DNA of 64,000 nucleotides, from NCBI RefSeq assembly GCF_021245725.1, contig NZ_JAJGSX010000027.1, positions 60,098-124,097 on the forward strand, read 5' to 3'. The stretch's first letter is position 1. Each line of letters begins with the position of its first letter. The notes beneath the pieces are model-generated. The model did not search any database, was not told where the DNA came from, and worked only from the letters and a program-made list of their open reading frames with translations. The position numbers and the translations under genes are program-made. This DNA is from Pseudonocardia sp. TRM90224 (GTDB lineage: Bacteria; Actinomycetota; Actinomycetes; Mycobacteriales; Pseudonocardiaceae). Shown here in pieces: positions 16,884 through 25,326 of the stretch.

Positions 16884-17765
16884 GTGCCCGAGTTCGCCGC
16901 CCTCGCTTTCGACTCCAGCGCGTACAGCCGCCGCACGTTCTGCAGCTGGGCCGACGCCGGGTGGCGCTCCATGCTGGTGCAGGTCTACGACGACGACCCC
17001 GTCGTGGAGCACGTCGAGCTGCCACCCTCGGGCGATCAGCACCTCGTGCTCATGCTCGGCGGGCCCTCGACCATCGAGTCGGGCATCGACGGCCGCTGGC
17101 GGCACGCGACGTACGTCCGCGGCGACCTCGGCATGACCGCGCCGGGCCGCCCGACGCTCGTGCGCTGGCGCGCCACATCCGACGAGCCGATCTCGACGCT
17201 GCACGCCTACATCCCGCACGAGACGCTGCGCCGCATCGCCGACGAGCTGTGGCACGGCGCGTACCCGCAGGCCGACGCCCTGTCGATCACCGACGCGCTG
17301 CTGGAGCAGACGCTGCTGGGGCTGCTCGACGCCGCCCGCGCCGGCGCCCCCGACCTGTACGCCGAGACGGCCGCCGAGTACCTCGCCGCCCACGTGCTGC
17401 TGCGCCACGGCAACACCCCGGCACCCGCGCTGCCGGCCGGTTCGGACGAGCGGGCCGCGCGGGCGCTGCAGTTCATGCGCGACAACCTGCACCTGCCGCT
17501 GACGCTGGGCCAGATCGCGGCGGAGGCCGGGTTGAGCCCCTTCCACTTCCTGCGCGTGTTCAAGGCGGCGACCGGACACACCCCGCTGCGCCACCTCACC
17601 GAGCTGCGCATCGCCGCGGCGCGCCGCCACCTCGACCGTTCGCAGACCCCGATCAGCGACATCGCCTACCTGTGCGGCTTCGCGACGCCCGCGCACTTCA
17701 CGGCAACGTTCACCCGGCACGTCGGCACGTCCCCCACCGCTTACCGCCGCCAACGCCGCAGCTGA
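16884..17765 (+). CDS. AraC family transcriptional regulator
   Basis: About 293 residues. The poorly conserved N-terminal sensing domain (about 1-180) is followed by a C-terminal double helix-turn-helix: LTLGQIAAEAGLSPFHFLRVFKAATGHTPLRHLTELRIAAARRHL and ISDIAYLCGFATPAHFTATFTRHVGTSPTAYRRQ, a full AraC/XylS signature. The start is uncertain: GTG at 16884, 16875 or 16818, none with a strong ribosome site. It precedes the ferritin-like gene by 77 bp in the same direction and may regulate it. Confidence 0.87.
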   Translation: MPEFAALAFDSSAYSRRTFCSWADAGWRSMLVQVYDDDPVVEHVELPPSGDQHLVLMLGGPSTIESGIDGRWRHATYVRGDLGMTAPGRPTLVRWRATSDEPISTLHAYIPHETLRRIADELWHGAYPQADALSITDALLEQTLLGLLDAARAGAPDLYAETAAEYLAAHVLLRHGNTPAPALPAGSDERAARALQFMRDNLHLPLTLGQIAAEAGLSPFHFLRVFKAATGHTPLRHLTELRIAAARRHLDRSQTPISDIAYLCGFATPAHFTATFTRHVGTSPTAYRRQRRS

Positions 17766-17842
17766 GCCGAGGAGCATGCCCGTTCGTCCACGACGGTGCA
17801 CGAACGGTCCGCGCACCCGCCCGCACCGACAGAATGGGCGGC

Positions 17843-19102
17843 ATGGTCGAACCCACGATCGTGGTCCCGCACCGCGAGCACCTGTGGTGGATGTTGCTGG
17901 AAGCGGCGGAGCTGGAGCACATGATCATGTGCCAGTACCTGTTCGCCGAGTTCTCGATGAAGGAGAGCACCGACGAGAGCCTCACCCCCGAGCAGGCAGA
18001 TGCGGTCGACCGCTGGCGGGCGACGATCCGCGGCATCGCCGTCGAGGAGATGCTGCACCTCGCGCTCGTCTCGAACCTCCTGGGCGCGATCGGCGGCGCC
18101 CCGACCTTCAACCGGCCCAACTTCCCGCAGCTCTCCGGCTACTTCCCGGCCCGGCTGCAGCTCGACCTCGCGCCGTTCGGCGAGCGCGCCCTGCGCCACT
18201 TCCTCTACCTCGAACGACCCGAAGGCATGGAGCACATGCACGCGGAGGGCTTCGAACCGACCGCTCCCCCGCGCGAGCCGGTGGCGGCCGACGAGATCAT
18301 GCCCCGCGGCCAGGAGTACGGGACGGTCGGACGGCTCTACCGCGGCATCGCGAACGGGCTGCGTGACCTCGTCGCCGTGCTCGGTGAGGACGGCGTGTTC
18401 ATCGGGCTCCCGGAGGCGCAGGCCACTCCGGAGCGGTTCCACTGGCCGGAGATGATCGCCGTCACCGACCTCAAGTCGGGGCTCGCTGCCGTCGAGCAGA
18501 TCATCGAACAGGGTGAGGGCGCGCGCGGCGACTGGCACGACGCGCACTACGGGCGCTTCCTGGCGATGTGGGAGGAGTTCCACGAGCTGCGCCGGCAGGA
18601 CCCCACGTTCGAGCCCGCGCGGCCCGTCGTCCCTGCGTTCACCCACCAGCCGTTCGACGTCGACGTGCCGCAGACCGTCATCACCGATCCGATGACCGAG
18701 CGGACGGCCGAGGTCACGGCGTTGTCGTACGAGGTCGTGCTGCACCTGCTGCTGCGCTACTTCACCCACACCGACGAGGACGAGGACCAGCTAGCGACGC
18801 TGGTCAACGGCGCGATCGAGCTCATGGTCGCGGTGCTGCGGCCGCTCGGCGTCGCGCTCACGACCCTGCCGGTCGGCCCGTCGCACCCGGGCAGCACGGC
18901 CGGGTTCGCGTTCGAGATGTTCTACGTGATGACCAACGCCGTGCCCGCGCGCCGGACGGCGTGGACGCTGCTGCACGAGCGGGTCGCGCTGCTCGCGCAG
19001 AGCTGCGCAGTGCTGGCCGAGGAGCCGGGCGCGCCCGGCGCCGTCCGGGCGGCCGGGGTCAAGGCGCACGAGATCGCCGAGTCGCTGCGCACCCGGATCT
19101 GA
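17843..19102 (+). CDS. Ferritin-like domain protein (VioB / iminophenyl-pyruvate dimer synthase-like)
   Basis: About 419 residues. The N-terminal ferritin-like region carries the expected acidic/His metal ligands: LLEAAELEHMIMCQYLFAEFSMKE (about 14-40) and IAVEEMLHLALVSNLLGAIGG (about 68-88), as in the ferritin-like part of VioB/RebD/StaD chromopyrrolate-type synthases. It is far shorter than those roughly 1000-residue enzymes and lacks their other half, so it should not be called a bisindole synthase. No tryptophan oxidase gene (vioA/rebO type) is nearby. Probably a diiron or haem-handling oxidoreductase of unknown substrate. ATG 17834 is an alternative start. Confidence 0.82.
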   Translation: MVEPTIVVPHREHLWWMLLEAAELEHMIMCQYLFAEFSMKESTDESLTPEQADAVDRWRATIRGIAVEEMLHLALVSNLLGAIGGAPTFNRPNFPQLSGYFPARLQLDLAPFGERALRHFLYLERPEGMEHMHAEGFEPTAPPREPVAADEIMPRGQEYGTVGRLYRGIANGLRDLVAVLGEDGVFIGLPEAQATPERFHWPEMIAVTDLKSGLAAVEQIIEQGEGARGDWHDAHYGRFLAMWEEFHELRRQDPTFEPARPVVPAFTHQPFDVDVPQTVITDPMTERTAEVTALSYEVVLHLLLRYFTHTDEDEDQLATLVNGAIELMVAVLRPLGVALTTLPVGPSHPGSTAGFAFEMFYVMTNAVPARRTAWTLLHERVALLAQSCAVLAEEPGAPGAVRAAGVKAHEIAESLRTRI

Positions 19103-19103
19103 C

Positions 19104-19176
19104 CGAAGTTCCCCACCGTTTTGGGCACTTGCGCGCGTTTTCGGCGCGCATCCACCCAAAACGGTGGGGAAGTTCG
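19104..19176. repeat. Inverted-repeat element, family C (copy C1)
   Basis: 22-bp arms (19104-19125 and 19155-19176) with one mismatch, core CTTCCCCACCGTTTTG, and a nested GC hairpin in the 29-nt loop. It fills the 77-bp gap between the convergent ferritin-like and globin genes. Its loop matches that of C3 (44750-44824) at about 26 of 29 positions in inverted orientation. Confidence 0.87.
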
Positions 19177-19179
19177 TGG

Positions 19180-19824
19180 TCAGTGGCGGCTGTGGCCGCC
19201 GATGCGCCGCTTGGCGACGGTGCCGCCGTTCTCGCGCTGCTGGGGAACGGTGCTGCCGTCGTGGTTCGCGATCCCCCCGTGCGGCGGTGTGTTCACGCCC
19301 TCGCGCTGGTGGGGGAGGCCGATCGGGCGGCCGGTGGGGGTGAGGCCGGCCTCGACGGCGGCGGCGCCGGCCATCATGTGCGCGGCGATCCACTGCACCA
19401 CCGCGATCCACGCAGAGCTGAGCGACCCGGAGTACCTCGAGCCCGCGACGTCACGGACGGCCCTGGTCAGCGCGTGCCCGACGTAACCGTAGTGCTCGGG
19501 CTCCACCCGGTAGTGCCGACGGTGGCTCGCGCCGAGCCTGCGCAGCGTCGCCTCCAACCGCGCGGTGTCCGGCTCCTGCAGCGCGGCGATGCCGGCGAGG
19601 AGGGTGTCGGCCATCTTCTGCATCTGCCCCGACATGTCCTCGGGGAACATCGCGCGCAGCTGCGGCGCCATCTCGAACAGGTGCGCGTAGAACACCTCCG
19701 CGAGGACCGCCGGTCTCGCGGCGACCGCCATGCACGAATCGCGGACGGCAGAGATCGTCGCCGGGGACGGCCGCTGCACCTCGTCGACGGAAGGCATCGG
19801 CTCGCCGAACTGCGGATGGGTCAT
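19180..19824 (-). CDS. Globin domain protein (bacterial haemoglobin-like)
   Basis: About 214 residues. The single globin domain (about residues 20-160) resembles the haem domain of flavohaemoglobins: FYAHLFEMAPQLRAMFPEDMSGQMQKM (B-E region), LGASHRRHYRVEPEHYGYVGHALTRAV (proximal His in the F helix) and AWIAVVQWIAAHMM (G/H). There is no FAD/NAD reductase domain; the tail is a basic, disordered extension. Likely O2 or NO binding or NO detoxification (family knowledge). Start uncertain between GTG 19833 and ATG 19824; neither has a clear ribosome site. Confidence 0.85.
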   Translation of the reverse strand: MTHPQFGEPMPSVDEVQRPSPATISAVRDSCMAVAARPAVLAEVFYAHLFEMAPQLRAMFPEDMSGQMQKMADTLLAGIAALQEPDTARLEATLRRLGASHRRHYRVEPEHYGYVGHALTRAVRDVAGSRYSGSLSSAWIAVVQWIAAHMMAGAAAVEAGLTPTGRPIGLPHQREGVNTPPHGGIANHDGSTVPQQRENGGTVAKRRIGGHSRH

Positions 19825-20307
19825 CGTTCGCACGCACCGTGGGTGTCACGGCCGGAACGGGGCAGAGGGGAGCTGTCACTCGTTGCAGCACTGTTATTCA
19901 TGGCGCTGACACTTTGTCACTCACAGGGCTGAACGGGAAGACCGCCCGACGTAGCGAGGTGACCTCTCACCGGATCCGCTTTAGGCGCTCGACGAGGGAC
20001 GTTCACCATCCGGCGCACGAACCGCACCGCCGCGCAGGCTCGCCGTGGACGCCGGGGACCGCTACCCTTCCGATCCACTGAACGGGACACCCAGCGCTGG
20101 GTCTCAAGGAGGATCCTGAACGACTGGGGCCGTAGCGAGCGGCGTCCAGGTGGTGTCCTCGCAAGGCGCGCGGATACGGCGATACCGCTGTTGTATCGAC
20201 GTGTCCGCGCAACGCCGCGAGGGCGCCGCCTGGACGCCGCACAGTAGGCCCCAGTCGTTCAGGGCGCTCCTAAGCCGGCAACAACGACGTCAGCATGTGG
20301 AGGCAGA
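19825..20307. other. Roughly 480-bp gap with palindrome and long hairpin, no gene
   Basis: No credible coding frame. Shared upstream region of the divergent globin and methyltransferase genes. It contains a perfect 14-bp palindrome at 20089-20102 (ACCCAGCGCTGGGT), a Shine-Dalgarno-like AAGGAGG at 20106-20112 that is not followed by ATG or GTG at usable distance, and the 145-nt rod-like hairpin at 20117-20261. Confidence 0.7.
20117..20261 (+). ncRNA. Candidate structured RNA or cruciform upstream of methyltransferase gene
   Basis: A 145-nt imperfect hairpin built from five nested stems: 20117-20131 with 20247-20261 (15 bp, perfect), 20139-20150 with 20229-20240 (12 bp, perfect), 20157-20162 with 20217-20222 (6 bp), 20168-20177 with 20201-20210 (10 bp, one G-U) and 20180-20185 with 20193-20198 (6 bp), with a 7-nt terminal loop. 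The internal loops are small and nearly symmetrical. It ends 46 bp before the GTG of the methyltransferase gene, so it could be a 5' leader element, an attenuator or a DNA-level cruciform. I do not recognise a named RNA family. Strand assumed from the downstream gene. Confidence 0.6.
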
Positions 20308-21168
20308 GTGGTCGCCGGTCGTCAGGACAAGGGCATCGGTGCGATCTCGATCGACCGACCGACGTCGGCGAGGGCGTACGGCTGGATGCTCGGCGGCAAG
20401 GACAACTACGAGGTCGACCGCCGCTTCATGCAGACCCAACTGAAGCGCTTCCCGGGCGCGCTCGACTCCATCCGGCAGAACCGGCTGTTCCTGTACCGGG
20501 CGGTGCGCTACCTGACCCATGAGGTCGGCATCCGCCAGTTCATCGACATGGGCTGCGGGCTGCCGACGGACAACAACGTGCACCAGGTGGCGGAGCGGTT
20601 CGCCGACGACGTGAGCGTCGTCTACGTCGACATCGACCCGATCGTGCTCGCGCACGGCCGCGCGATGCTGACCAACAGCCCGCGCACGGCCGTCATCACC
20701 GCGGACATCCGCGACCAGGCCTCGGTCATCGCGCACGAGGACGTCGGGCGGTTGATCGACTTCGACGAGCCGGTGGCCGTGCTCTTCCTCGCCGTCGGGC
20801 ACCACCTGATGAACTCCGACGAGCCGCGCAAGGTCATGCGCGCCGTCGTCGACCGGGCGGGCCCCGGCAGCTACCTCGCGTTCAGCCAGATCGTCTGCGA
20901 GGACCCGGCGCGCGGGGTGCAGCTGACCGACAGCATCCGGGCCGCCGGGATCCCGTGGCAGACCCGCACCCCCGCGGAGGTCGACGAGATGCTCTCCGAC
21001 TTCGCCCCCGTCGAGCCGGGGCTGGTCAACGTCGTCGACTGGCGCCCGCTGCCCGACCAGCCGCCGCTGCCGCCCGTCCCCGCGGAGATCGCGCACTACG
21101 AGGGCGCCTCGAACATCGACCGCACCAGCTACGAGTACGGCGGCGTGCTCGCCGCACCCCCACGCTGA
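20308..21168 (+). CDS. SAM-dependent methyltransferase (Methyltransf_19 / DUF574)
   Basis: 286-residue protein of the actinobacteria-rich Methyltransf_19 family. Signature: SIDRPTSARAYGWMLGGKDNYEVDRRF at the N-terminus, FIDMGCGLPTDNNVHQVA (SAM motif I), VVYVDIDPIVLAHGRAML (motif II, acidic ribose contact), then ITADIRDQASVI and LFLAVGHHLMNSDEP. No substrate has been assigned to this family to my knowledge. GTG start with GGAGG four bases ahead. The 145-nt hairpin lies just upstream. Convergent with DoxX across a family C repeat. Confidence 0.92.
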   Translation: MVAGRQDKGIGAISIDRPTSARAYGWMLGGKDNYEVDRRFMQTQLKRFPGALDSIRQNRLFLYRAVRYLTHEVGIRQFIDMGCGLPTDNNVHQVAERFADDVSVVYVDIDPIVLAHGRAMLTNSPRTAVITADIRDQASVIAHEDVGRLIDFDEPVAVLFLAVGHHLMNSDEPRKVMRAVVDRAGPGSYLAFSQIVCEDPARGVQLTDSIRAAGIPWQTRTPAEVDEMLSDFAPVEPGLVNVVDWRPLPDQPPLPPVPAEIAHYEGASNIDRTSYEYGGVLAAPPR

Positions 21169-21242
21169 CGAACTTCCCCACCGTTTTGCCAACCTGCAGA
21201 CCCGCAGGGGCGTGCAAGTAGGCAAAACGGTGGGGAACTTCG
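21169..21242. repeat. Inverted-repeat element, family C (copy C2)
   Basis: 22-bp arms (21169-21190 and 21221-21242) with one mismatch. It occupies the whole intergenic space between the methyltransferase stop (21168) and the DoxX stop (21245). The loop differs from C1/C3 and carries its own small CCTGC/GCAGG stem. Confidence 0.87.
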
Positions 21243-21244
21243 GG

Positions 21245-21724
21245 TCAGGCCGGCTGCAGGGCCGCCGTGCGGGTGGCGGGGCGCAGGGCCCAGACCACCG
21301 CGACCGTCGCCGCGACGAACACGACCTGCAGGATCGTGCGCGGCACCAGCGCGTCGAACGGGTCGGACGCCACGCCGATGCCGTTGAGCAGCGCGTAGAC
21401 GTTCGCGGGGAACATCACCACGAGCAGCGCGGTGAGGCAAGCCGCCGCCGCGCGAGCCGTCCGCGGCACCAGCAGCCCGACGGCGCCGGCCAGCTCGAGC
21501 ACGCCCGTCACCGTGACGAGCAGCTCGGGCGCGGGCAGCACCGGCGGGACCATCGCGATCAGCTCGGCGCGCATGCCGATGAAGTGCGCGCCGCCGGTGA
21601 GCAGGAACATCGCGGCGAGACCGCCGCGCAGCGCGGTCGACCAGCTCCGGAGCGGACGGACGCCGAGTGCGCCCAGCCCGAGCAGCACCGCCGTCACGAC
21701 CACGAGTGCAACGAGAGGCGCCAT
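21245..21724 (-). CDS. DoxX-like family membrane protein
   Basis: 159 residues, four predicted helices (about 3-20, 33-52, 66-86, 90-112, with a last one at 130-148). The DoxX pattern is ALRGGLAAMFLLTGGAHFIGMRAELIAMVPP, then GVLELAGAVGLLVPRTARAAAACLTALLVVMFPANVYALLNG. DoxX proteins are small membrane proteins linked to redox or sulfur metabolism in some organisms; this branch is uncharacterised. It is divergent from the NimA-like gene, with a shared dyad in between. Confidence 0.87.
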   Translation of the reverse strand: MAPLVALVVVTAVLLGLGALGVRPLRSWSTALRGGLAAMFLLTGGAHFIGMRAELIAMVPPVLPAPELLVTVTGVLELAGAVGLLVPRTARAAAACLTALLVVMFPANVYALLNGIGVASDPFDALVPRTILQVVFVAATVAVVWALRPATRTAALQPA

Positions 21725-21753
21725 GGGAGCACCAACCTTCCAAATCTTTACAG

Positions 21754-21799
21754 TGACAAGTTGACACGGCCAAGATGCCTCATATGTGCGAACTTGTCA
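21754..21799. promoter_or_regulatory. Widely spaced dyad in DoxX / flavoprotein divergent promoter
   Basis: TGACAAGTT (21754-21762) and its exact complement AACTTGTCA (21791-21799) frame the AT-rich centre of the divergent region. Partial TTGACA/TGTCAA copies overlap both arms, as expected for overlapping promoters and an operator. No regulator gene is adjacent. Confidence 0.45.
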
Positions 21800-21878
21800 A
21801 TGTCTAGATTGAATGGCCTCTGCCAATGCGCGTTGATTGGCCCTTCCGGGTAGCCACTTCCCCACTGATCCTGGACGG

Positions 21879-22550
21879 GTGACACTCTCCAGCACGGCTC
21901 GGTCCACCACGGCCCTCTCCAGCACGGCCCGCAGCACGGTCACCCGCCTGCGCGAGCGGGCCAGCTCCGACCGCGCCGACCTGTACGCCGTGCTCGACGC
22001 CGGGCTCGTCTGCCACCTCGGCCTCGTCCGCGACGGTGCGCCGGTCGTGCTGCCGACCGGGTACGGGCGCATCGACGACACCGTCTACGTGCACGGCTCG
22101 ACCGGCGCCGGCTACCTGCGGCTCGCCGATGGCGCACCGGTCTGCCTGACCGTCACGCACCTCGACGGGATCGTCTACGCGCGCTCGGTCTTCCACCACT
22201 CGATGAACTACCGCAGCGCCGTCGTGCACGGCACCGCACGCCGGGTCACCGACGCCGACGAGCGCTGGGACGCGCTGCACGCGATCGTCGAGCAGCTCTC
22301 CCCCGGCTCGTGGGAGCACGCCCGCGAGCCCGATCCCAAGGAGATGGCCGCCACCGCCGTGTTCGCGCTCGACCTGGCCGAGGCGAGCGTCAAGGTCCGC
22401 ACCGGCCCGCCCAGCGACGACGACGAGGACCTCGCCGCAGGTGGCCGCTGGGCCGGGGTACTGCCCGTGCACACGACGTTCGGCGCGCCGCTGCCCTGCC
22501 CGGAGCTCCCCGAGGGCGCCGCCACTCCCCCGCACGTCGCGGAGCGCTGA
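21879..22550 (+). CDS. Pyridoxamine 5'-phosphate oxidase-like flavoprotein (NimA-like)
   Basis: About 223 residues with the split-barrel FMN-binding fold: DLYAVLDAGLVCHLGLVRDGAPVVLPTGYGRIDDTVYVHGSTGAGYLR, then VCLTVTHLDGIVYARSVFHHSMNYRSAVVHGTARRV. This is the COG3467-type group that includes nitroimidazole reductase NimA. It probably reduces an unknown small molecule with FMN. The GTG at 21879 is chosen as start; the frame continues upstream only to a TTG. It lies divergent from DoxX. Confidence 0.86.
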   Translation: MTLSSTARSTTALSSTARSTVTRLRERASSDRADLYAVLDAGLVCHLGLVRDGAPVVLPTGYGRIDDTVYVHGSTGAGYLRLADGAPVCLTVTHLDGIVYARSVFHHSMNYRSAVVHGTARRVTDADERWDALHAIVEQLSPGSWEHAREPDPKEMAATAVFALDLAEASVKVRTGPPSDDDEDLAAGGRWAGVLPVHTTFGAPLPCPELPEGAATPPHVAER

Positions 22551-22566
22551 CCCAGGAAGAGCCTGC

Positions 22567-23679
22567 TCAGCCGACCGCTTTGGCCATCCGCACGACGGCC
22601 TCGGTGATCAGTTCCTCCGAGGTGCCGATGTTCAGGCGCGCGTGCCCCCGCCCCGGCGTCCCGAACGCGGGCCCGGCCACGAGCGCAACCCGACCGCGTT
22701 CGAGGAACACCTCGGCCGGGTCGTCGCCGAGGCCCAGCTCGCGGCAGTCCAGCCAGGCCAGGTAGCCGGCGTCGGGCCGGTCGAACCGCACGCCCGGGAG
22801 GTGCTCGGCGAGCAGCGCCGACAGCGTGGCGCCGTTCGTGTCGAGCGCCGCCACCAGCTCGTCGAGCCACGCGTCGCCGTGCTCGAAGGCCGCCTGCGAC
22901 GCGATCACGCCGAGCAGTCCCGTCCGGTAGCGCAGCTCGACGGGCAGCTGTTCGAGCAGGGCCGCCTGCTCGGCGCTGCCCGCGACGGCGATGGCGCACT
23001 TCAGGCCCGGGATGTTGAACGCCTTCGACGCCGAGGCGAACACGACCGAGCGGGTGTCGCCGAGCCGCGCGAACGGCGTGTGCTGGCGCCCCGGCAGGGT
23101 GAGCGGCGCGTGGATCTCGTCGGACAGCACCAGCACGCCGTACCGCTCGGCGAGCTCCGCGACCGCGGCCAGCACGTCGTGGGACGGCACGGCGCCGGTC
23201 GGGTTGTGCGGGTTGCACAGCAGGAACGCCGCGGCGCCACCGACGAAGGCGCGCTCCAGGCCGTCGAGGTCGAGCCCGCCGTCCACCAACGGCACCTCCA
23301 CGACGGTCCGGCCGGCCTCGGCGACCCCGCCGAAGAACGGCGGGTAGATCGGCGGCGTGATCACCACGCCGGCACCGGGCTCGGTGAGGATCCGCAGCAC
23401 CTCGACCACCGCGGTCATCACGTCCGGCGCGAGCACCATCCGCTCGGTGTCGGGCGTCCAGCCGAGCCGCCGCTGCGCGAACGCCGCGAACGCCTCGAAC
23501 AGCCCGCCCTCGTCCGAGTACCCGGCGTCGCCGAGGTGGACGGCCTGGAGCAGGGCCTCGGTGATCGGCGGCGCCAGCTCGACGTCCATCTCCGCGATGA
23601 ACGCCGGCAGGACGTCCGACGGGTGCTGGGTCCATTTCCGGCTGCGGCGGCGACGGAGCGTCGACAGGTCGGCGAACAT
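22567..23679 (-). CDS. MalY/PatB family PLP-dependent aminotransferase / C-S lyase
   Basis: 370-residue fold-type I PLP enzyme. The N-terminus has the MalY/PatB mark AFIAEMDVELAPPITEAL; the middle has PPIYPPFF, LLCNPHNPTGAV and VLVLSDEIHAPLT. The Schiff-base lysine is in SASKAFNIPGLKCA, followed by a C-terminal Arg region (RLNIGTSEELI). Family members are cystathionine beta-lyases or aminotransferases. The ATG at 23679 is preferred over a GTG one codon upstream. Its stop is 16 bp from that of the convergent flavoprotein gene. Confidence 0.92.
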   Translation of the reverse strand: MFADLSTLRRRRSRKWTQHPSDVLPAFIAEMDVELAPPITEALLQAVHLGDAGYSDEGGLFEAFAAFAQRRLGWTPDTERMVLAPDVMTAVVEVLRILTEPGAGVVITPPIYPPFFGGVAEAGRTVVEVPLVDGGLDLDGLERAFVGGAAAFLLCNPHNPTGAVPSHDVLAAVAELAERYGVLVLSDEIHAPLTLPGRQHTPFARLGDTRSVVFASASKAFNIPGLKCAIAVAGSAEQAALLEQLPVELRYRTGLLGVIASQAAFEHGDAWLDELVAALDTNGATLSALLAEHLPGVRFDRPDAGYLAWLDCRELGLGDDPAEVFLERGRVALVAGPAFGTPGRGHARLNIGTSEELITEAVVRMAKAVG

Positions 23680-23722
23680 CACCCGATCGTGTCAGATGTC
23701 GACGGCCTGGTGAGATGGGTTC

Positions 23723-24097
23723 GTGGTCACACCTGCAGCGGCGTTCCGGGCCGCCATCGAGCGCAAGGACATCGACGCGGCCGTCGCACTCTTCAGCGAC
23801 GACGTGGTGTTCAACTCGCCGATCGTGCACAAGCAGTACGTCGGGCGCGACGCGCTGCGGATGATCCTCACCGGGGTCACGCAGGTCTTCACCGACTTCG
23901 CCTACCGCGCCGAGTACGGCGGCCCCGAGGGCCACGTGCTCGAGTTCGCGTGCCGCGTCGGCGAGCGCGACCTGCAGGGCGTCGACATCCTCCGGGGTGG
24001 GAGCGACGGCGAGCCGCTGACCGAGCTGACCGTCCTCGTCCGGCCCTACTCCGCGGCGACCGAGCTGCGCGCGCGCATGGCCGCGCTGCTGGCCTGA
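23723..24097 (+). CDS. SnoaL-like / NTF2-fold protein
   Basis: 124-residue cone-fold protein: AFRAAIERKDIDAAVALFSDDVVFNSPIVHKQYVGRDALRMILTGVTQVF, then LEFACRVGERDLQGVDILRG and a C-terminal TELTVLVRPYSAATELRARM. SnoaL-like proteins include polyketide cyclases and many uncharacterised hydrolase-like proteins. GTG start. The stop TGA overlaps the ATG of the glycosyltransferase (TGATG), so the two are coupled and may act in one pathway, for example tailoring a small molecule (inference). Confidence 0.86.
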   Translation: MVTPAAAFRAAIERKDIDAAVALFSDDVVFNSPIVHKQYVGRDALRMILTGVTQVFTDFAYRAEYGGPEGHVLEFACRVGERDLQGVDILRGGSDGEPLTELTVLVRPYSAATELRARMAALLA

Positions 24098-25326
24098 TGC
24101 GCATCCTGGTCGTCGCTTTCGGCTCGCGCGGCGACGTCGCGCCGTTCACCGGTCTCGGCGCGCGGCTGCGCGAGGCGGGGCACGTGGTGACCGTCGCGGC
24201 GCACCCGTCGTTCCTGCCTCTGGTGACGGCCGCCGACCTGCGGTTCCACGCCCTGCCCGGCGACCTCGGCGTGCTGCTCGACCTGCCGCCCAGCTCGTCG
24301 CCGAGGTTCCTGGCCGGTCGGATCGCCGCGATGACGGAGCTGCTGCGGCAAGCCGGCCAGGCCACCCTCGCCGCTGCGGCGGACGCCGACATGATCCTGC
24401 TCAACAGCTCGGCGCCGTTCGCCTACGACATCGCCGAAGGGTTCGGGCTGCCCAGCGCCGGCATCTACTCGCAGCCGATGACGCCGACCGGCGACTTCCC
24501 GCCGATCGTCCTGCATTCCGCGCGTTCGCTCGGCCGGGTCGGCAACCGGCTGCTCGGCCAGCTCGCCATGCGGACGCTCGTCCCGTTCAACCGGGTGGCC
24601 GCGGAGCTGCGGGCCCAGCTGGGGCTGCCGCGCCGCTCCGCAAGCGCGACGATCGCGGTGCAGGACGCCGCGCGCTGGCCCGTCCTGCACGGGTTCAGCG
24701 AAGCGGTGCTGCCCCGGCCGGCCGACTGGCGCCCCGGCCTCGACGTGGTCGGGTACTGGTGGCCGCACCAGGATCCGGCCTGGGAGCCGCCGGGCGAGCT
24801 GGTGGACTTCCTCGCCGCCGGCGCACCGCCGGTGGTGATCGGCTTCGGCAGCATGGCGGGCGGGCACGGCGCGCGCCTGGGGCCGCTGGTCGCGGAGGCG
24901 CTGCGGACGGCGGGGCTGCGCGGGATCGTGCAGGCCGGCTGGGCCGGGCTCGACGCCGGTCGCGACGCCGACGTGCTCTCGATCGGCGACGTGCCGCACC
25001 AGTGGCTGTTCCCGCAGGTCGCAGCGGTCGTCCACCATGCCGGCGCCGGGACGACGGCAGCTGCTCTCCGGGCCGCCGTGCCGAGCGTGCCGGTACCGGT
25101 GTTCGCCGACCAGCCGCTCTGGGCCCGCCGGCTCGTTGCGCTCGGCTGCGCGCCGACCGTCCTGCCGTTCCAGAAACTCACCTCGCAGGCGCTCGCCGAG
25201 GCGCTCACGGCCGCGGTGCGCAACCCGCGGCACCGAGCCGCGGCCCAGTCGGTCGCCGCGAGGCTGGCCGAGGAGGACGGCGCGGCAGCGGTCGTCCGCG
25301 CAGTCACCACCGCTGCCGTGAGTTGA
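24097..25326 (+). CDS. GT-B glycosyltransferase (MGT / UGT-like, antibiotic or lipid type)
   Basis: 409 residues. The N-terminal acceptor domain starts MRILVVAFGSRGDVAPFTGLGARLREAGHVVTVAAH. The C-terminal donor domain has VVIGFGSMAGG, DVPHQWLFPQVAAVVHHAGAGTTAAALRAAVPSVPVPVFADQPLWARRL, the nucleotide-sugar signature of GT family 1 enzymes that glycosylate macrolides, sterols or lipids. Donor and acceptor unknown. Coupled to the SnoaL-like gene. A family D repeat begins at its stop codon. Confidence 0.93.
   Translation: MRILVVAFGSRGDVAPFTGLGARLREAGHVVTVAAHPSFLPLVTAADLRFHALPGDLGVLLDLPPSSSPRFLAGRIAAMTELLRQAGQATLAAAADADMILLNSSAPFAYDIAEGFGLPSAGIYSQPMTPTGDFPPIVLHSARSLGRVGNRLLGQLAMRTLVPFNRVAAELRAQLGLPRRSASATIAVQDAARWPVLHGFSEAVLPRPADWRPGLDVVGYWWPHQDPAWEPPGELVDFLAAGAPPVVIGFGSMAGGHGARLGPLVAEALRTAGLRGIVQAGWAGLDAGRDADVLSIGDVPHQWLFPQVAAVVHHAGAGTTAAALRAAVPSVPVPVFADQPLWARRLVALGCAPTVLPFQKLTSQALAEALTAAVRNPRHRAAAQSVAARLAEEDGAAAVVRAVTTAAVS

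Noticed and set aside
17843..19102. Violacein or rebeccamycin type cluster
   Set aside because: Only the ferritin-like part is present; no tryptophan oxidase, second synthase half or tailoring genes.
20117..20261. Retron msr-msd or integron attC interpretation of the long hairpin
   Set aside because: No reverse transcriptase or integron integrase is present, and the attC R-box consensus is not seen at the hairpin base.
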